Shown: positions 34,734 to 45,118 of the stretch, in pieces
How the letters are laid out: every line of letters begins with the position of its first letter
Numbering within the stretch: the first letter of the stretch is position 1
DNA from: Xiphydria camelus
Lineage: Eukaryota; Arthropoda; Insecta; Hymenoptera; Xiphydriidae
DNA: 64,000 bases
Direction of reading: 5' to 3'
Assembly: GCA_963678675.1 (NCBI GenBank)
Contig: OY783199.1
Coordinates: 6,269,501-6,333,500 of the forward strand
The notes under the pieces: generated by a model
What the model was told of the DNA's origin: nothing
Seen by the model: only the letters and a program-made list of their open reading frames with translations
Database searches by the model: none
Program-made: the position numbers and the translations under genes

Positions 34734-35503
34734 CGCTGCAACTAGCATCCATGTTTCTTCACTGACATGTAGTTACCGTGGTTAACACTAAATGGAGCAA
34801 CGAGCTATTTGTGGGTATATCTATTCGACGGACATACGGTATACCGGTATACGGTATAAATTGTGAATTGTGTATTTTTACTTTCCTCTAATAATGACGA
34901 GAATGAAGAAAATAATGCCGAAGGTATACAAAGCAATTGTATAAAAATTTACTATTAAAATTACGTGGGTTCTCTCTCTCTCCCTCTCTCTCTTATGTAG
35001 TTATTTACACCGACATTAAAATGCAATGATCGAAAATTACTTTGATTCTCATTTCCTTTACACATTGTGCTCCTTTTTGATGATGGCTTGACTCTGGTTT
35101 TACATATCAGCGTATGTACACGTAAATGTATTATATGTATGTATATAAAGAATGACTCGCACTGGCACTCGCGTTCGTTTCGATTATCAAGATTACAGAA
35201 CGCTGAGTGGGTGATTTTTTTATGCGTGATGATATACGTGATGCGAGAAATGCGGGTGCATGCAGCGTTTATTGCGTATGTATTGTATACAGGTAGATAC
35301 ATTAACGAGGGAAACGAGATCGAACGTCGAAATCGAATAATTTATTATACGGTACTCTTGCATCGTCTTGGAGTTACATTTTATCGACTTTATTATCGTT
35401 ACAATTGTTAGTATTACCGCGGCGCTGCGGTAATTCCATTCCGTAAAAGATCGGCATTGGGATAGGTGAGTTATTGATAAAAGCACCTTACAAGCCGTGA
35501 AAC

Positions 35504-35665
35504 GTATACAGACTGTCCCCCGCTATACACGCCAGCGTGGCGGGTTGCATATCGGTTGACGCCTCCGATCCGCCGCAGGGGCCATGCGCCTGTGTCTGGC
35601 GCCAGGCGGATAACCGATATGCAACCCGCCACGCTGGCGTGTATAGCGGGGGACAGTCTGTATAC
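35504..35665. repeat. 162 bp element with perfect 54 bp inverted arms
   Basis: The arm 35,504-35,557 (starting GTATACAGACTGTCCCCCGC and ending GCATATCGGTT) is the exact reverse complement of 35,612-35,665. The 54 bp spacer has a further short stem (ATCCGCC with GGCGGAT). It is much more GC-rich than its surroundings. Perfect arms of this length imply recent arrival, gene conversion or strong constraint. Mirror-image open frames across it are products of the palindrome. Confidence 0.9.
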
Positions 35666-36463
35666 AGGTAGAGCAACTTTCGTGCGAGCAAGTTGCGTCT
35701 CTTTCATCGGCGATAACGATATCTCTTGAACTGGAACCACAGCTGAAAGATGTTGTGAAAGTGACACCTGAAACCTTGTTTGTAGGAGTACTCCCATTGA
35801 CGACACCTATTCACGATCTTGAAAGCTATATCCTCGTAGGGTGGTCCAGCGTGAAAACGAAGGAGAGCGGTCTTTATTATCGGCGAACGTCGTCAAAAAA
35901 TATTCCGGGGTAGTATTCTTATCGACCAGTGAACACTACTTGTAGGAAAGGAGTAGAATTTTACTGATGGATTAATATTTCGTACACGATCTAGTGTATT
36001 TGAGCAACCTTTGACGCAACAGGTTTTTTTCGAGGATGGCATTTTACAGAAAAATATTTAATTTTAATTAATAAAAAGGAATTTCACTGTAACTACCCTT
36101 TATGCGCTTGTTAAATTCCTCCCCATTACTTTACACAATAGCTTTCAGATGGCGCCCTATTCGCCTTGCACGGTCCCTAACCTCGTAAACCGAACTCGCG
36201 GCGGCCGGAAGTTTATAAATTTCGCAGTTGCCGATACTCTAATATTCGATACGCTTTTCTTTCCGTGGGAACTCACCCGTACATTATTTCTCGGAAGAAC
36301 AACAGCATTCAAAATCATTTGACATTTGAGTTTTACCGCCATAAATCCTGGAAATCTCGAACGTTCCAAATCGAGTCTAGTTGCATACGCGATAAAGAAA
36401 ACATCTTCTTACCGATTGTAGATTCGACGAGCTGTTTAATAATTTTCATAGGTATGGGAATTA

Positions 36464-36646
36464 AGGCTCGTTTTCACGTGGTATTAAATGTCGTGACTTT
36501 GCACCGTCGTGACACTGCGACATTAAAATCAAACAGGTTTTGATATCATGACATTAAAGTCACGACATTAAACTTTCAGTTTTCACGATGACATTTAATG
36601 CCGCGGCACTAAAAGTCGCATTTTAATGCCACGTGAAGACGAGCCT
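36464..36646. mobile_element. 183 bp Harbinger-like MITE with TTA duplication
   Basis: The tips AGGCTCGTTTTCACGTGG and CCACGTGAAGACGAGCCT are inverted. TTA flanks both sides (36,461-36,463 and 36,647-36,649). The inside is built of CATTAAA and TCGTGAC words in both orientations. Non-coding, about 350 bp upstream of IBA57. Confidence 0.75.
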
Positions 36647-36997
36647 TTAGTGTCGGAGGCTGCGATAGACATATGGGCATATGGGTGACGAGGGTGACGA
36701 GTCAAAGCATAAACAAAAGTCTCTGAGTCCCAATCGCCCCGATTAAGCTAAAATATAGCACAAATAACGCGTTGTCACTCATCGGCGTATTGCGATTTCA
36801 ATAAAACCTTAGGCGATAAAAAATGTAAGCTCTTTTTCTTCGCTACGCACTTCTTTCAAAATAAAGAACGCACCTCGCGATTACACGCGTTTAACCTTTC
36901 CAAAATTCTTCCAGTTGGATGCCGTTCGATCATCGCATTTCTTGGAAGCATGACGCACAGTGAGCCGTAAAGAAGTAAGAAGCAATCTGACATTAAC

Positions 36998-38128
36998 ATG
37001 ATTCTGCTATCAAGATGTAGAGCTTCTCGGGTCGCGAGAAGCGTTCTCGCGTCGTACAATATAGTCGTTAGAAATCAAATAAAAATAGATCAAATCAGGC
37101 AAAGTAGTTCGCAAACCGATTCGAAGTTATTACGATGCCTTGACGATAGAACTTTGCTCAGATTATCGGGTAACGAAGCGCTAGATTTTCTGCAGGGTTT
37201 GATCACAAACGACACGAGACATTTCGAGGAAGGTTCCGTTAGCATGTACTCCCTCTTCTTGAATACCAAAGGCAGAGTTCTGTACGACTCAATCGTTTAT
37301 AAAGCTCGAGAAAACGATGTCTTTTATATCGAGTGCGATTCTCGAGTAGCAGACGATTTACAAAGGCACTTAAAGTTATACAGAGTGCGACGAAAGGTAG
37401 ACATAGATTCGTTGAAAGGCGACACAAAAATATGGGCTGCGTTTGATCCCGATGTAATTGTCGACAGTAACAACAGTTTGAGCGAGTTCGGCAAGCCCAA
37501 TCTCGAGGGTAGAATATTTCCATGCGGCGCGATGAACAATAAATCCACAAAACTGATTGACGATATCACAATATACGAAGATCCCAGATTGCGAGAGCTC
37601 GGTTGGCGAATTTTGACCAGCGTCGAAGTTGAGGCACCAGAAATCGCCAAGCATCTCGGATCATGCACGTTCGACACAGACGAGGCTATCAGTTATAAGG
37701 GGTTTCGGTATAAACTCGGAATCGGAGAAGGCGCGGAAGATATGCCGCCCGGAAAAGCGCTTCCTTTAGAGATCAACGGCGATTATCTGCACGGAGTTAG
37801 TTTTCACAAAGGTTGTTACATAGGGCAGGAACTTACCGCGAGAACGCACCACACCGGAGTGGTCAGGAAGCGTTTGATGCCTTTGGTATTCGAGGAGATT
37901 CCAAGGGAGGTTTTAGAGTACGACGAGAGTATCGTTGCGGATTCCAGTAAAGTCGTCGGGAAATTGAGAGGACAGGAAAAACGATGGGGTTTGGGACTCA
38001 TGCGCATCGCGGAGACACTCGGCGCTAAAGAGCTACGAATTGCCGGCGCAATGGTGAAAGTTGTAAAACCCTTGTGGTGGCCGCAGAAGCACCGCGAGGA
38101 GAAAAAACTAGCCAATACGAACGAGTAA
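36998..38128 (+). CDS. IBA57: mitochondrial iron-sulfur cluster assembly factor IBA57 (CAF17 homologue)
   Basis: IBA57 works in the mitochondrial matrix with ISCA1 and ISCA2 to make 4Fe-4S clusters for aconitase, lipoate synthase and similar enzymes. The 376-residue product is close to the usual length (about 330-360). It starts with an arginine- and serine-rich, acid-free leader (about residues 1-25) suited to mitochondrial import. The folate-binding-type GcvT fold begins around residue 42 (LRLSGNEALDFLQGLITNDT at 54-73). The family signature KGCYIGQE, with the conserved cysteine, is at 271-278, followed by LTARTHHTGVVRKRLMPL. The gene is a single coding exon and the start is the first ATG of the frame. 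CDPF1 follows on the same strand after 156 bp. Identification is firm; the bacterial counterpart is YgfZ. Confidence 0.95.
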   Translation: MILLSRCRASRVARSVLASYNIVVRNQIKIDQIRQSSSQTDSKLLRCLDDRTLLRLSGNEALDFLQGLITNDTRHFEEGSVSMYSLFLNTKGRVLYDSIVYKARENDVFYIECDSRVADDLQRHLKLYRVRRKVDIDSLKGDTKIWAAFDPDVIVDSNNSLSEFGKPNLEGRIFPCGAMNNKSTKLIDDITIYEDPRLRELGWRILTSVEVEAPEIAKHLGSCTFDTDEAISYKGFRYKLGIGEGAEDMPPGKALPLEINGDYLHGVSFHKGCYIGQELTARTHHTGVVRKRLMPLVFEEIPREVLEYDESIVADSSKVVGKLRGQEKRWGLGLMRIAETLGAKELRIAGAMVKVVKPLWWPQKHREEKKLANTNE

Positions 38129-38216
38129 CGAAAACGCAGAATAGATATTAAGAGCTGTGATTCATTTAATCTTTGCCTGATCACCCATGTAAGGCAGTTT
38201 GTCGAATTGATTGTTA

Positions 38217-38222
38217 AATAAA
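38217..38222 (+). terminator. polyadenylation signal of IBA57
   Basis: AATAAA lies 88 bp after the IBA57 stop and just before the CDPF1 coding start, so IBA57 transcripts probably end here. Confidence 0.6.
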
Positions 38223-38284
38223 TCATTATCTGAAGAATGACGCGGATCTTACACCTTATTTTCACGTATTTCGTGACTTTCAGA

Positions 38285-38695
38285 ATGGAAGCCGTTGCCA
38301 GTACGTCGACGGACGACCGTGCTATTTCGACGGATCAGAGTTCTTTGCCGATTTCGGAAGAGAAAAAAAATGTCGGCGGCACTTTCGAGTGCTCCTATTG
38401 CCCGCTGATAGAACGTTTTGATTATAAGGGTGCCAAGCCTCCATTTGCGAAACAGATCGTTTATTTGGAAGAGTGTTACGTTATGAAAGATCCATTTAGT
38501 TTGCCGAACAGGGGAGAGGTTTTAGTGCTCGGTGCCGATTGCGCGAATTGCAAAAAATCCGTTTGTCTTGGATGTAGTATATTTTATACGAAGAGATTTT
38601 GTCAGAAGTGCGCAATGGAAAATATACATCATTTACCCGCGCAAATTCACCCCAAAATAAAGAATCTGACTAAAGAGACTGACGCGCAAACGTAA
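38285..38695 (+). CDS. CDPF1: cysteine-rich DPF motif domain-containing protein 1 (CDPF1)
   Basis: A 136-residue protein with the CDPF1 domain: FECSYC (cysteines 36 and 39), the KDPFS motif at 68-72 that names the family, then C86xxC89, C94xxC97 and C106xxC109, probably metal-binding pairs. The molecular role of the family is not established. I start it at the ATG at 38,285 because it follows a good TTTCAG splice acceptor by one base and gives a usual family length. An in-frame ATG at 38,237 would add a hydrophobic 16-residue stretch not expected in the family. If the acceptor is used, an untranslated first exon lies upstream, overlapping the IBA57 3' end. It converges on RBM34. Confidence 0.9.
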   Translation: MEAVASTSTDDRAISTDQSSLPISEEKKNVGGTFECSYCPLIERFDYKGAKPPFAKQIVYLEECYVMKDPFSLPNRGEVLVLGADCANCKKSVCLGCSIFYTKRFCQKCAMENIHHLPAQIHPKIKNLTKETDAQT

Positions 38696-38821
38696 CGCCT
38701 AGGTACTTGTTAAAATATTTTTTTAAGAACTTACGCGTAAAATACGTGTTGTTAATGGTGAAAACATTCTTTATATACAACCAACCGCATTCACACTTAT
38801 TGTACGATACACATACATCAA

Positions 38822-38827
38822 AATAAA
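38822..38827 (+). terminator. polyadenylation signal of CDPF1
   Basis: AATAAA lies 127 bp after the CDPF1 stop, in the gap before the convergent RBM34 gene. Confidence 0.6.
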
Positions 38828-38960
38828 GAATGGCAATGACAATATTATGTTGATCCTTTTTCTTAAATGAGTAAGATAAAAAATGGAAGTAATCTTTATG
38901 ACAAAACAGCGTAATATATAATACAGAGAGTTCGAATGTAACGCAGGTTTTTTTTAAAAA

Positions 38961-41154
38961 TTATCCGGTTACTGATTTTTTCGGCTTGGAAGTTAATTTC
39001 TGAGCCATGATCTTCTTCTTCTTCTCGAGTTTCTTACCTTTAGCCTTCTTCTTTTTGTCAACTTTCTGTCCCTGGAACGGTACTTTGTCTTTGCCGTCAG
39101 GACTTCCTTCCGCCTTCTTTTGCCTCTGCTGATCGCCTTGCGATCGTTTCTGCTTTCCTTCCTTCCTTCTCTCAGCGTTTAAACTGTTCTGAGTCTGGAA
39201 GGAAAACGCTTTGATTAAGATGGTCTATGCCGAGTAAACGGCGCGATATTGTATCGATAATTTATATTGTTTACTCACGGCAATAGTTACCGCCTCTTCG
39301 GAGGTCTTTTTAAATTTCTTCGGTGATCCAGTCTTTTGTTGGTCGTTCTCCCGACGCGGTCTCTTATTTCCCGGCTCTATGTGCCTCGGTTTTTTACCCT
39401 TCTGCTTACTCGGCGAATCACTCGCGTATGGTTTTACTCTAATCTCGCGTTGCTGGAGCTTTGATCCGGACAGTTTCAGTGCCAAAGCAACAGCGTCCGA
39501 TGACTTGAAATTAATATAGCCAAAGCCCTTGCCAATTCCCGTTTTGCGGTCTCTGATTAGTCGCACGGACTCTATTTCTCCGCATTCGGCAAAGTGGATC
39601 CAGATCTCGTTGTCTTCGACCTCTGGAAGCGTGAAACGAACGATCTCGCGATTAGTTATTTCGAGATAAAATTGTAGTGTCAAAATCGTACAACTTACAT
39701 ACCAAACATTTTTCTCTCTAATCAATCAGTATCAAGATAAAGATACACATAGCCGTGTCCGTTTACATCAGAAAGATTCTCCGTTATACAGTATTGAAAG
39801 TGTAGTACTCACCAAATGGTAGATTTCCCAAGAAGACAGCCTTCTTTCCATTGAGCTTTTTTTTCTCTTGTTCAGCGGCAAGGTCCACTCTCAAGAAATT
39901 TCCATGTAAGGCTTCGCCATTCATTGCCAACGCCTTTTTCGCGGAATCGATATCTTCATAAACTATAAACGCGCAGAACGTCGTTACTTTTGGATGAATC
40001 TTCTTCTTTATAGCAGCAACTTTTATTGGCATTCTTGCGTCTTCCGGAACGATGCCTCTTATACGTATCGTCTCGATTGTACCAAACTTGCTGAAGTCTT
40101 TCTTCAATTGATATGTTGTAATTTCCTTTGGAATATTGCCAATGTAAATTGTTCTCATTTCTCTTTCCTTCTTTTCTTCCGCTGTTAACGGCACGCGAGC
40201 ACCTCCTTTCTTTTCCTGTTCCTCTTCATCATCCAAAGTGCTATCTTCTTTCGAGGAGTCATCCTCTTGCTCGCTGTCGCTCTCGTCTTCATCATCCTCG
40301 CTGATTTCATCGTCGTCGTCATCATCATCTTCGTCACCTTCAAAATCCTCGTCGTCGTCTTCGTCCGCTATTCTTTCTCCCAGAAGAACTCCTAATCCAG
40401 GTCCTGTTTGTTCCTCTTCATTTTCGTCATCTTCTTCTTCATCTTCAGAATCTTCTTCATCTTCAGAATCTTCATCTTCAAAATCTTCCGAATCATCTTC
40501 TGCTTCTTCAGGTTGAGTTCCTTTTACCGCCTCAACCTCTTCATCCTCTTCCTCGCTTACATCATCTTCATCAGACTCTTCCTCACTTACATTATCTTCA
40601 TCAGACTCCTCCTCTTCCTCTTCTTCGTTCTCGTTAAAATCGTGATCGTCTTCATCCGTTTCGTCAGCTAAACTTTTCCCTAAAATATCTGGAATTCCAG
40701 CTGTATCAGATTCTTCATCGTCATCGTCACTACTTGTATCCATTTTACTGACTTCCTCTTCAGTTGTAGCTTCATCAAGGGTATCTTCATCTGAATCTTC
40801 TTCCTCTTCTTTTTTCTTCATTTGTGCCTTCTTTTTGTTTTGGGGCAATTCTTTTTTCAATGAGGGAAGCACACCTTTGGGACTCTTCTTTTTTCCATTC
40901 GCGCTTTTCTTTGCGAACTTTTGAGAATTTTGTTTTTCTTTCACAATTTTCACCGGTAAACCAATCCCTACCATTGGGGCACCATTTTTATCTGCGTTTT
41001 CCTTTTGTTTACCATTTATTACAGCGACTTTGCCAGTTGGTGTATTTTTAAATTTAGGTGTTTTCTTCTTTCCAATAGAAGGGTTTTTTACACCCTTCAA
41101 ATTTCCTTTAGGAGTATTGGCTAAATTATGTTGCCCTGATTTTACTTTCCCCAT
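38961..41154 (-). CDS. RBM34: RNA-binding protein 34 homologue (two RRMs; yeast Nop12 relative)
   Basis: Likely nucleolar, acting in ribosomal RNA or large-subunit maturation by analogy with Nop12. There are three exons on the minus strand: 41,154-39,813, 39,622-39,279 and 39,194-38,961. Both introns (190 and 84 bp) have GTGAGT donors and CAG acceptors, and the joins keep frame, giving 639 residues. Order: lysine-rich N-terminus (1-110); very acidic D/E/S tract (about 113-320); RRM1 (about 334-425, RNP2 TIYIGN, RNP1-like CAFIVY); RRM2 (about 438-515), whose RNP2 VFLGNLPF is on exon 1 and RNP1 GKGFGYINF on exon 2; lysine-rich tail (exon 3). I start at the ATG at 41,154. The open frame extends upstream only to a GTG codon, with no earlier ATG seen in frame. 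It is divergent from TTLL12. Confidence 0.92.
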
Positions 41155-41289
41155 TACAGATGTTCTTCCCACAAATTACAAAGGATGGTAATCTTTATCA
41201 AATTCTGCTCGTAATGAATGGAGTTTACTGCAATTACAAAGAGAAGTATTCAATACCACACATTTCATGCTTCACAATATTTAACGAAG

Positions 41290-41488
41290 AAGGTGTTTTC
41301 GAGGAAGCTTGACATAGGAGATACATGAGTGCGAGAGAGAACATATGGCGAGTGCATGAGCCTCTCTGTCATATATTTCTCTAGAATTGTCCAGTTAGAG
41401 GTTGTGCGACAGAGAGCCTCTTATGCACTCGCCACGTGTTCTCACTTGCAGTTGCGTACCTCCTGTCAAGCTTCCTTGAAAACACCTT
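41290..41488. repeat. foldback element upstream of RBM34, about 199 bp
   Basis: AAGGTGTTTTCGAGGAAGC continuing into TTGACATAGGAG is inverted against CTCCTGTCAAGC and CTTCCTTGAAAACACCTT. Inner arms GAGTGCATGAGCCTCTCTGT and ACAGAGAGCCTCTTATGCAC also pair. Non-coding. Confidence 0.75.
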
Positions 41489-42505
41489 GTAGGTGAAATA
41501 TAATAAAATAACTTATTCTTTCACCATTTGGAGAAGAATTGAGGGAGGAAATGAAGGACAGGGGAAGTAAAAAGAAACATATTCAATAAACATTATTTCG
41601 AGTAATTATGAAAATTCTTAACAATTACAACATATACTGATATAAAAACTTATATTTAGCAAATGTTCTAACACTTAAAAATTGTCTTCCTCTCCTGATC
41701 CTTATCATAGGTTACTTTTTCAGGATTATAGCAATACTTATTATTCAAAAAAACGAGGGAAGCTGCTTTGGAATTATTCTGAATATTCCAATGAAAACCT
41801 TTTCTTAGTTAGGAGTGAGTAACGGGGCAAATTTAATATTCAATAGCGACTTTTGCGCTCTCTTAATTCCTAATGGTTTCATGATTCAACTTCTCATTAA
41901 CGATTAATACTTTATAATATAAATAGTTATTAATTATATGCTATGAAAAATGTGGTGGCGTTTTCAATATATCAGTTACGATCGATCGTGAACAGTGTAA
42001 CCGTTTTGAATATCGTTATTCCAGTATGAAAAAATATAAAAGCTGAACAGGATAACCTCCCACGTGTAACGCGGGTACAAAACAACGGAAAACGGTTTCA
42101 GGATTAATATTTCATCCAAGATGTTTTATACAATTCAGGATTATACGTTAAAGCGGTAATTTCGCTGCAAATAAATGTACTTCCTTTTCGACTTACCTCA
42201 AATGCGCATGCAGCTTCGATTCACGAAATAAAACAACTAACGTCTCAAGTAATCGTAGCTGCAAGCCGGTCCGACTTCGTTACGACTCACGAGGCGGCAC
42301 AGGAAGTTTCAGAGCAGCCATTCACCTCCTGCGTCAAATTCAGATATGAAAAACCCGGTTAAGAATTTTTAAAATTTCTTCGTAATATTCACACAAACAA
42401 TTCAATTTCAACTGGAATTTATGTATCTGTGCTGAAATTTTATAAATAGAATATAATTTTTTAGCATTTTCACCCTTTCCAAATCAAACTTTATGCTAAG
42501 CATTA

Positions 42506-42637
42506 AGCCGGGTCTTCACTGCGCGAAATTCTACGCGAAACTGTTGCGCGAGTCATGTCCCCTCTTTTTCTCGCGCTCCCTCTTCTCACTCATTCTCTCT
42601 TTTTCGCGAAACAGTTTCGCGCAGTGAAGACCCGGCT
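42506..42637. mobile_element. 132 bp Harbinger-like MITE with TTA duplication
   Basis: The tips AGCCGGGTCTTCACTGCGCG and CGCGCAGTGAAGACCCGGCT are exact inverse. TTA flanks both ends (42,503-42,505 and 42,638-42,640). The inner part has CGCGAAACTG against CAGTTTCGCG-type sequence and a CT-rich loop. It sits within the divergent promoter region. Confidence 0.8.
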
Positions 42638-43088
42638 TTAGATAGGTACCGTAGGTATAGAATACAAAGTATTCTACGTGTGCGTGCGTTGTACCCGGCC
42701 TTTATCTTTTCTTATCTCCCTGTAAAATATCACGGGTAAATTTTTAATAGAATTTAACCTGTACCATATACAAAATTGTTATTTCCTAGGTAAGATTACA
42801 TTTATTGTGGTCATATTTTGATTTTTCTACTCCTAAAGCAGATCACGTATTTTTAGGTTATATTAGGTTAGGATTTGGTTTAATTTAGCATATTTACTGT
42901 TAAGCTCTCATTTCATTGTATTAACGAATTAATTTGTACTTCAACCTCATTGTTAAATTATGTAATAAACAGTCTTATATACTACTCAGTTTCTTTTTTA
43001 TTCTACGCAAGAAATAACTAATGCAGATTACTGCAGTTTCTATTTAATTCCTGATAGGAATCCTTCGTCACGTATTTATTTCAGAAAA

Positions 43089-44957
43089 ATGACATCAAAG
43101 GACGGTATCGGGCTTTATTATTCGTTCGTGCAAGCGCACCAACCACAGCTTCAATCTTCTGGCGTTCCTAAAATTTGGTGGGAATCTTTATACAGAAAAT
43201 TGAGACATAGTGTATTCGACTCCGGTTCAGTCTTTCAACTCATGCGAATCGATTACGAAGGAACGGAGAGGGAGCCTACCGATCCCATATGGAAGGTATT
43301 CGTGTGTGCTGAGAATGGCATTTCCATCAACGATCCGAATAACATATATTTGGTGGATCATATTTGGACATATGACGTGAATCGCGCTCGAGGAAATCTA
43401 TCAACAGTTCCGCAGTTATTGAATCGTATGTGCGAACTGATGGGTTTCGATACCGAGAAAGAGGAAGAGGAAAAGATAGAGTTCGTTCTGTCCGAAATGT
43501 GGAGATATAACCAATCGTATTCCGTCGGTAATGCCGAGGCGATAGAAGATCGAATGCCTGTATGGTACATCATGGATCACCTCGGATCGGGCGTAAATCA
43601 CAGCGACGATCCAAATTTTAGGATGGTACCTTTTCTTTATTTACCAGAGGGTGTGACGTACACCCTACTATTCCCCATAAAGGACGCCAATTTCGAAGAC
43701 GAGGTCACCAGAGATTTCGTGGAGGGTCAAACAAACGATCCCGACAAAAGACGAGCACTACTCCTGCCCTGGGTGCGCGATTCTTTCTCCGAAGAAAGTT
43801 TCCTCCAGGTGGAACCGAGCAAAAACTACTTTTTGGCGGGCCACGTGGAAGAAACTATGCCAGAGAAAATAAACGCGGAAGAACTTGTGCTTCCGGCGGG
43901 CGCGAAACTCAAGGTTTTCTCGCAATATCCCTTCGTCAACGATTATTTGACCCACCCTTCGTTCGAAATCGTCGACGACGAGCGAGAAGCGAACATTCTC
44001 TGGCTGACGAGTCACTTTAAAGAATACCAAGAGCTGAGCGTTCGGTCCCCTCGCACTTTCGTGAACCAGTTTCCCTTCGAAAACGTCCTCACTATAAAAG
44101 ACTTGCTCTGCATCGTGTGCAGAAGGAAGGCAAGAAAACAGCAATACGATCCGGATACTCTAGTAACCTATCCCGAGTGGCTTCCGACGACGTACAATCT
44201 CAGCACGGAGCTGGTCAAATTCGTGTCGTACTTCGAGCAACGGGCGTTAAAGGGCTTGGACAATCACTGGATATGCAAGCCGTGGAACCTCGCGAGAGGC
44301 CTGGATATCCACATCACGAACAATCTCTATCACATCTTGCGATTACCGAGCACGGGACCGAAAATCGCGCAAAAGTACATAGCGAATCCCGTGTTGTACG
44401 AGAGAGCGGAAGTGGGAAGGGTGAAGTTCGACGTGCGATACGTCCTTCTCCTGAAGTCGGTCAAACCGTTGCGAGCCTACGCCTACGCGAATTTTTTCCT
44501 GCGATTCGCGAATCGGGAATTCGCGCTGAACAACTTCGACGATTACGAGCGGCACTTCACCGTGATGAATTATTCGGAGAGCGCCGTGTTGCATCACGTG
44601 AAATGCGCGGATTTTGTCCCGGAATGGGAGAGACAGTATCCGGAATTTCCTTGGAAGAAAAGCTTGGAGCCGAAGATTCTCGAGATGTTTAGAGAGATGT
44701 TCGAAGCGGCGGTGGCCGAGGAACCACCGAAGGGAATCGCCGATAATCCGCAGAGCAGAGCGATATACGCGGCGGATTTGATGCTGGAGTGGAGGGACGG
44801 GGACATGCAGCCGGCGATTCTGGAAGTGAACTTCACCCCCGATTGCAAAAGAGCTTGCGAGTACTACCCGGACTTTTACAACGACATCTTCGAGTGCCTG
44901 TTCCTGGACGCGGACAATCCCGCAGCGTTCTACGACTTGCATCGCGCCACTTCGTGA
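43089..44957 (+). CDS. TTLL12: tubulin--tyrosine ligase-like protein 12 (TTLL12)
   Basis: A 622-residue protein, close to the usual family length (about 640). The N-terminal part (SSGVPKIWWESLYRKL at 23-38, then FDSGSVFQLM) is the TTLL12-specific SET-like region. The C-terminal part is the TTL-like ATP-grasp domain, with WICKPWNLARGLDIH from residue 394, VGRVKFDVRYVLLL at about 448 and ILEVNFTPDCKRAC from 577. TTLL12 members bind tubulin and influence tyrosination and histone marks, but the family is thought to lack normal glycylase or glutamylase activity. The coding region is one exon. A splice acceptor just before the ATG suggests a 5' untranslated exon. The start is the first ATG and fits the family N-terminus. 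Confidence 0.95.
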   Translation: MTSKDGIGLYYSFVQAHQPQLQSSGVPKIWWESLYRKLRHSVFDSGSVFQLMRIDYEGTEREPTDPIWKVFVCAENGISINDPNNIYLVDHIWTYDVNRARGNLSTVPQLLNRMCELMGFDTEKEEEEKIEFVLSEMWRYNQSYSVGNAEAIEDRMPVWYIMDHLGSGVNHSDDPNFRMVPFLYLPEGVTYTLLFPIKDANFEDEVTRDFVEGQTNDPDKRRALLLPWVRDSFSEESFLQVEPSKNYFLAGHVEETMPEKINAEELVLPAGAKLKVFSQYPFVNDYLTHPSFEIVDDEREANILWLTSHFKEYQELSVRSPRTFVNQFPFENVLTIKDLLCIVCRRKARKQQYDPDTLVTYPEWLPTTYNLSTELVKFVSYFEQRALKGLDNHWICKPWNLARGLDIHITNNLYHILRLPSTGPKIAQKYIANPVLYERAEVGRVKFDVRYVLLLKSVKPLRAYAYANFFLRFANREFALNNFDDYERHFTVMNYSESAVLHHVKCADFVPEWERQYPEFPWKKSLEPKILEMFREMFEAAVAEEPPKGIADNPQSRAIYAADLMLEWRDGDMQPAILEVNFTPDCKRACEYYPDFYNDIFECLFLDADNPAAFYDLHRATS

Positions 44958-45112
44958 ATCACTCCCTCGTCGCGCCTCTCATAGTCCGAAATGGAGATTT
45001 CGTGGGCAAATCCGCGTTAAAGCTTAAATTCGTTCTTCGAATAATTAACGCGCAGCGCCAACTTGCCGCCGCTGTTGTTGCGGAGTGGTGCGATCAAAGT
45101 ACTTAATGGAAT

Positions 45113-45118
45113 AATAAA
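45113..45118 (+). terminator. polyadenylation signal of TTLL12
   Basis: AATAAA lies 156 bp after the stop codon. A second one is at 45,445-45,450, so two 3' ends are possible. Confidence 0.5.

Larger units (their letters stand above)
32701..36463. other. intergenic DNA between divergent fermitin and IBA57 genes
   Basis: Mostly AT-rich, with several small transposon-like elements described separately. No conserved exon was recognised. There is a CT-rich simple tract near 34,972-34,995. Confidence 0.4.
41155..43088. promoter_or_regulatory. shared upstream region of divergent RBM34 and TTLL12
   Basis: A 1.9 kb gap between the two start codons, so promoters for both probably lie here. It holds two inverted-repeat elements (41,290 and 42,506). 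An ATTTATTTCAG acceptor sits five bases before the TTLL12 ATG, and CCTAGGTAAGATT near 42,787 is a candidate donor of a 5' untranslated exon. No core promoter motif was convincing. Confidence 0.45.

Noticed and set aside
35471..35806. Minus-strand open frame of 111 residues
   Set aside because: Its middle crosses the perfect hairpin and repeats itself in inverse; no domain.
40238..40516. Serine-rich plus-strand open frame
   Set aside because: It is the antisense of the acidic D/E tract of RBM34.
43758..44942. Long open frames of 100-200 residues on the minus strand and in another plus frame within TTLL12
   Set aside because: They are shadows of the real TTLL12 coding frame; no homology in their own right.
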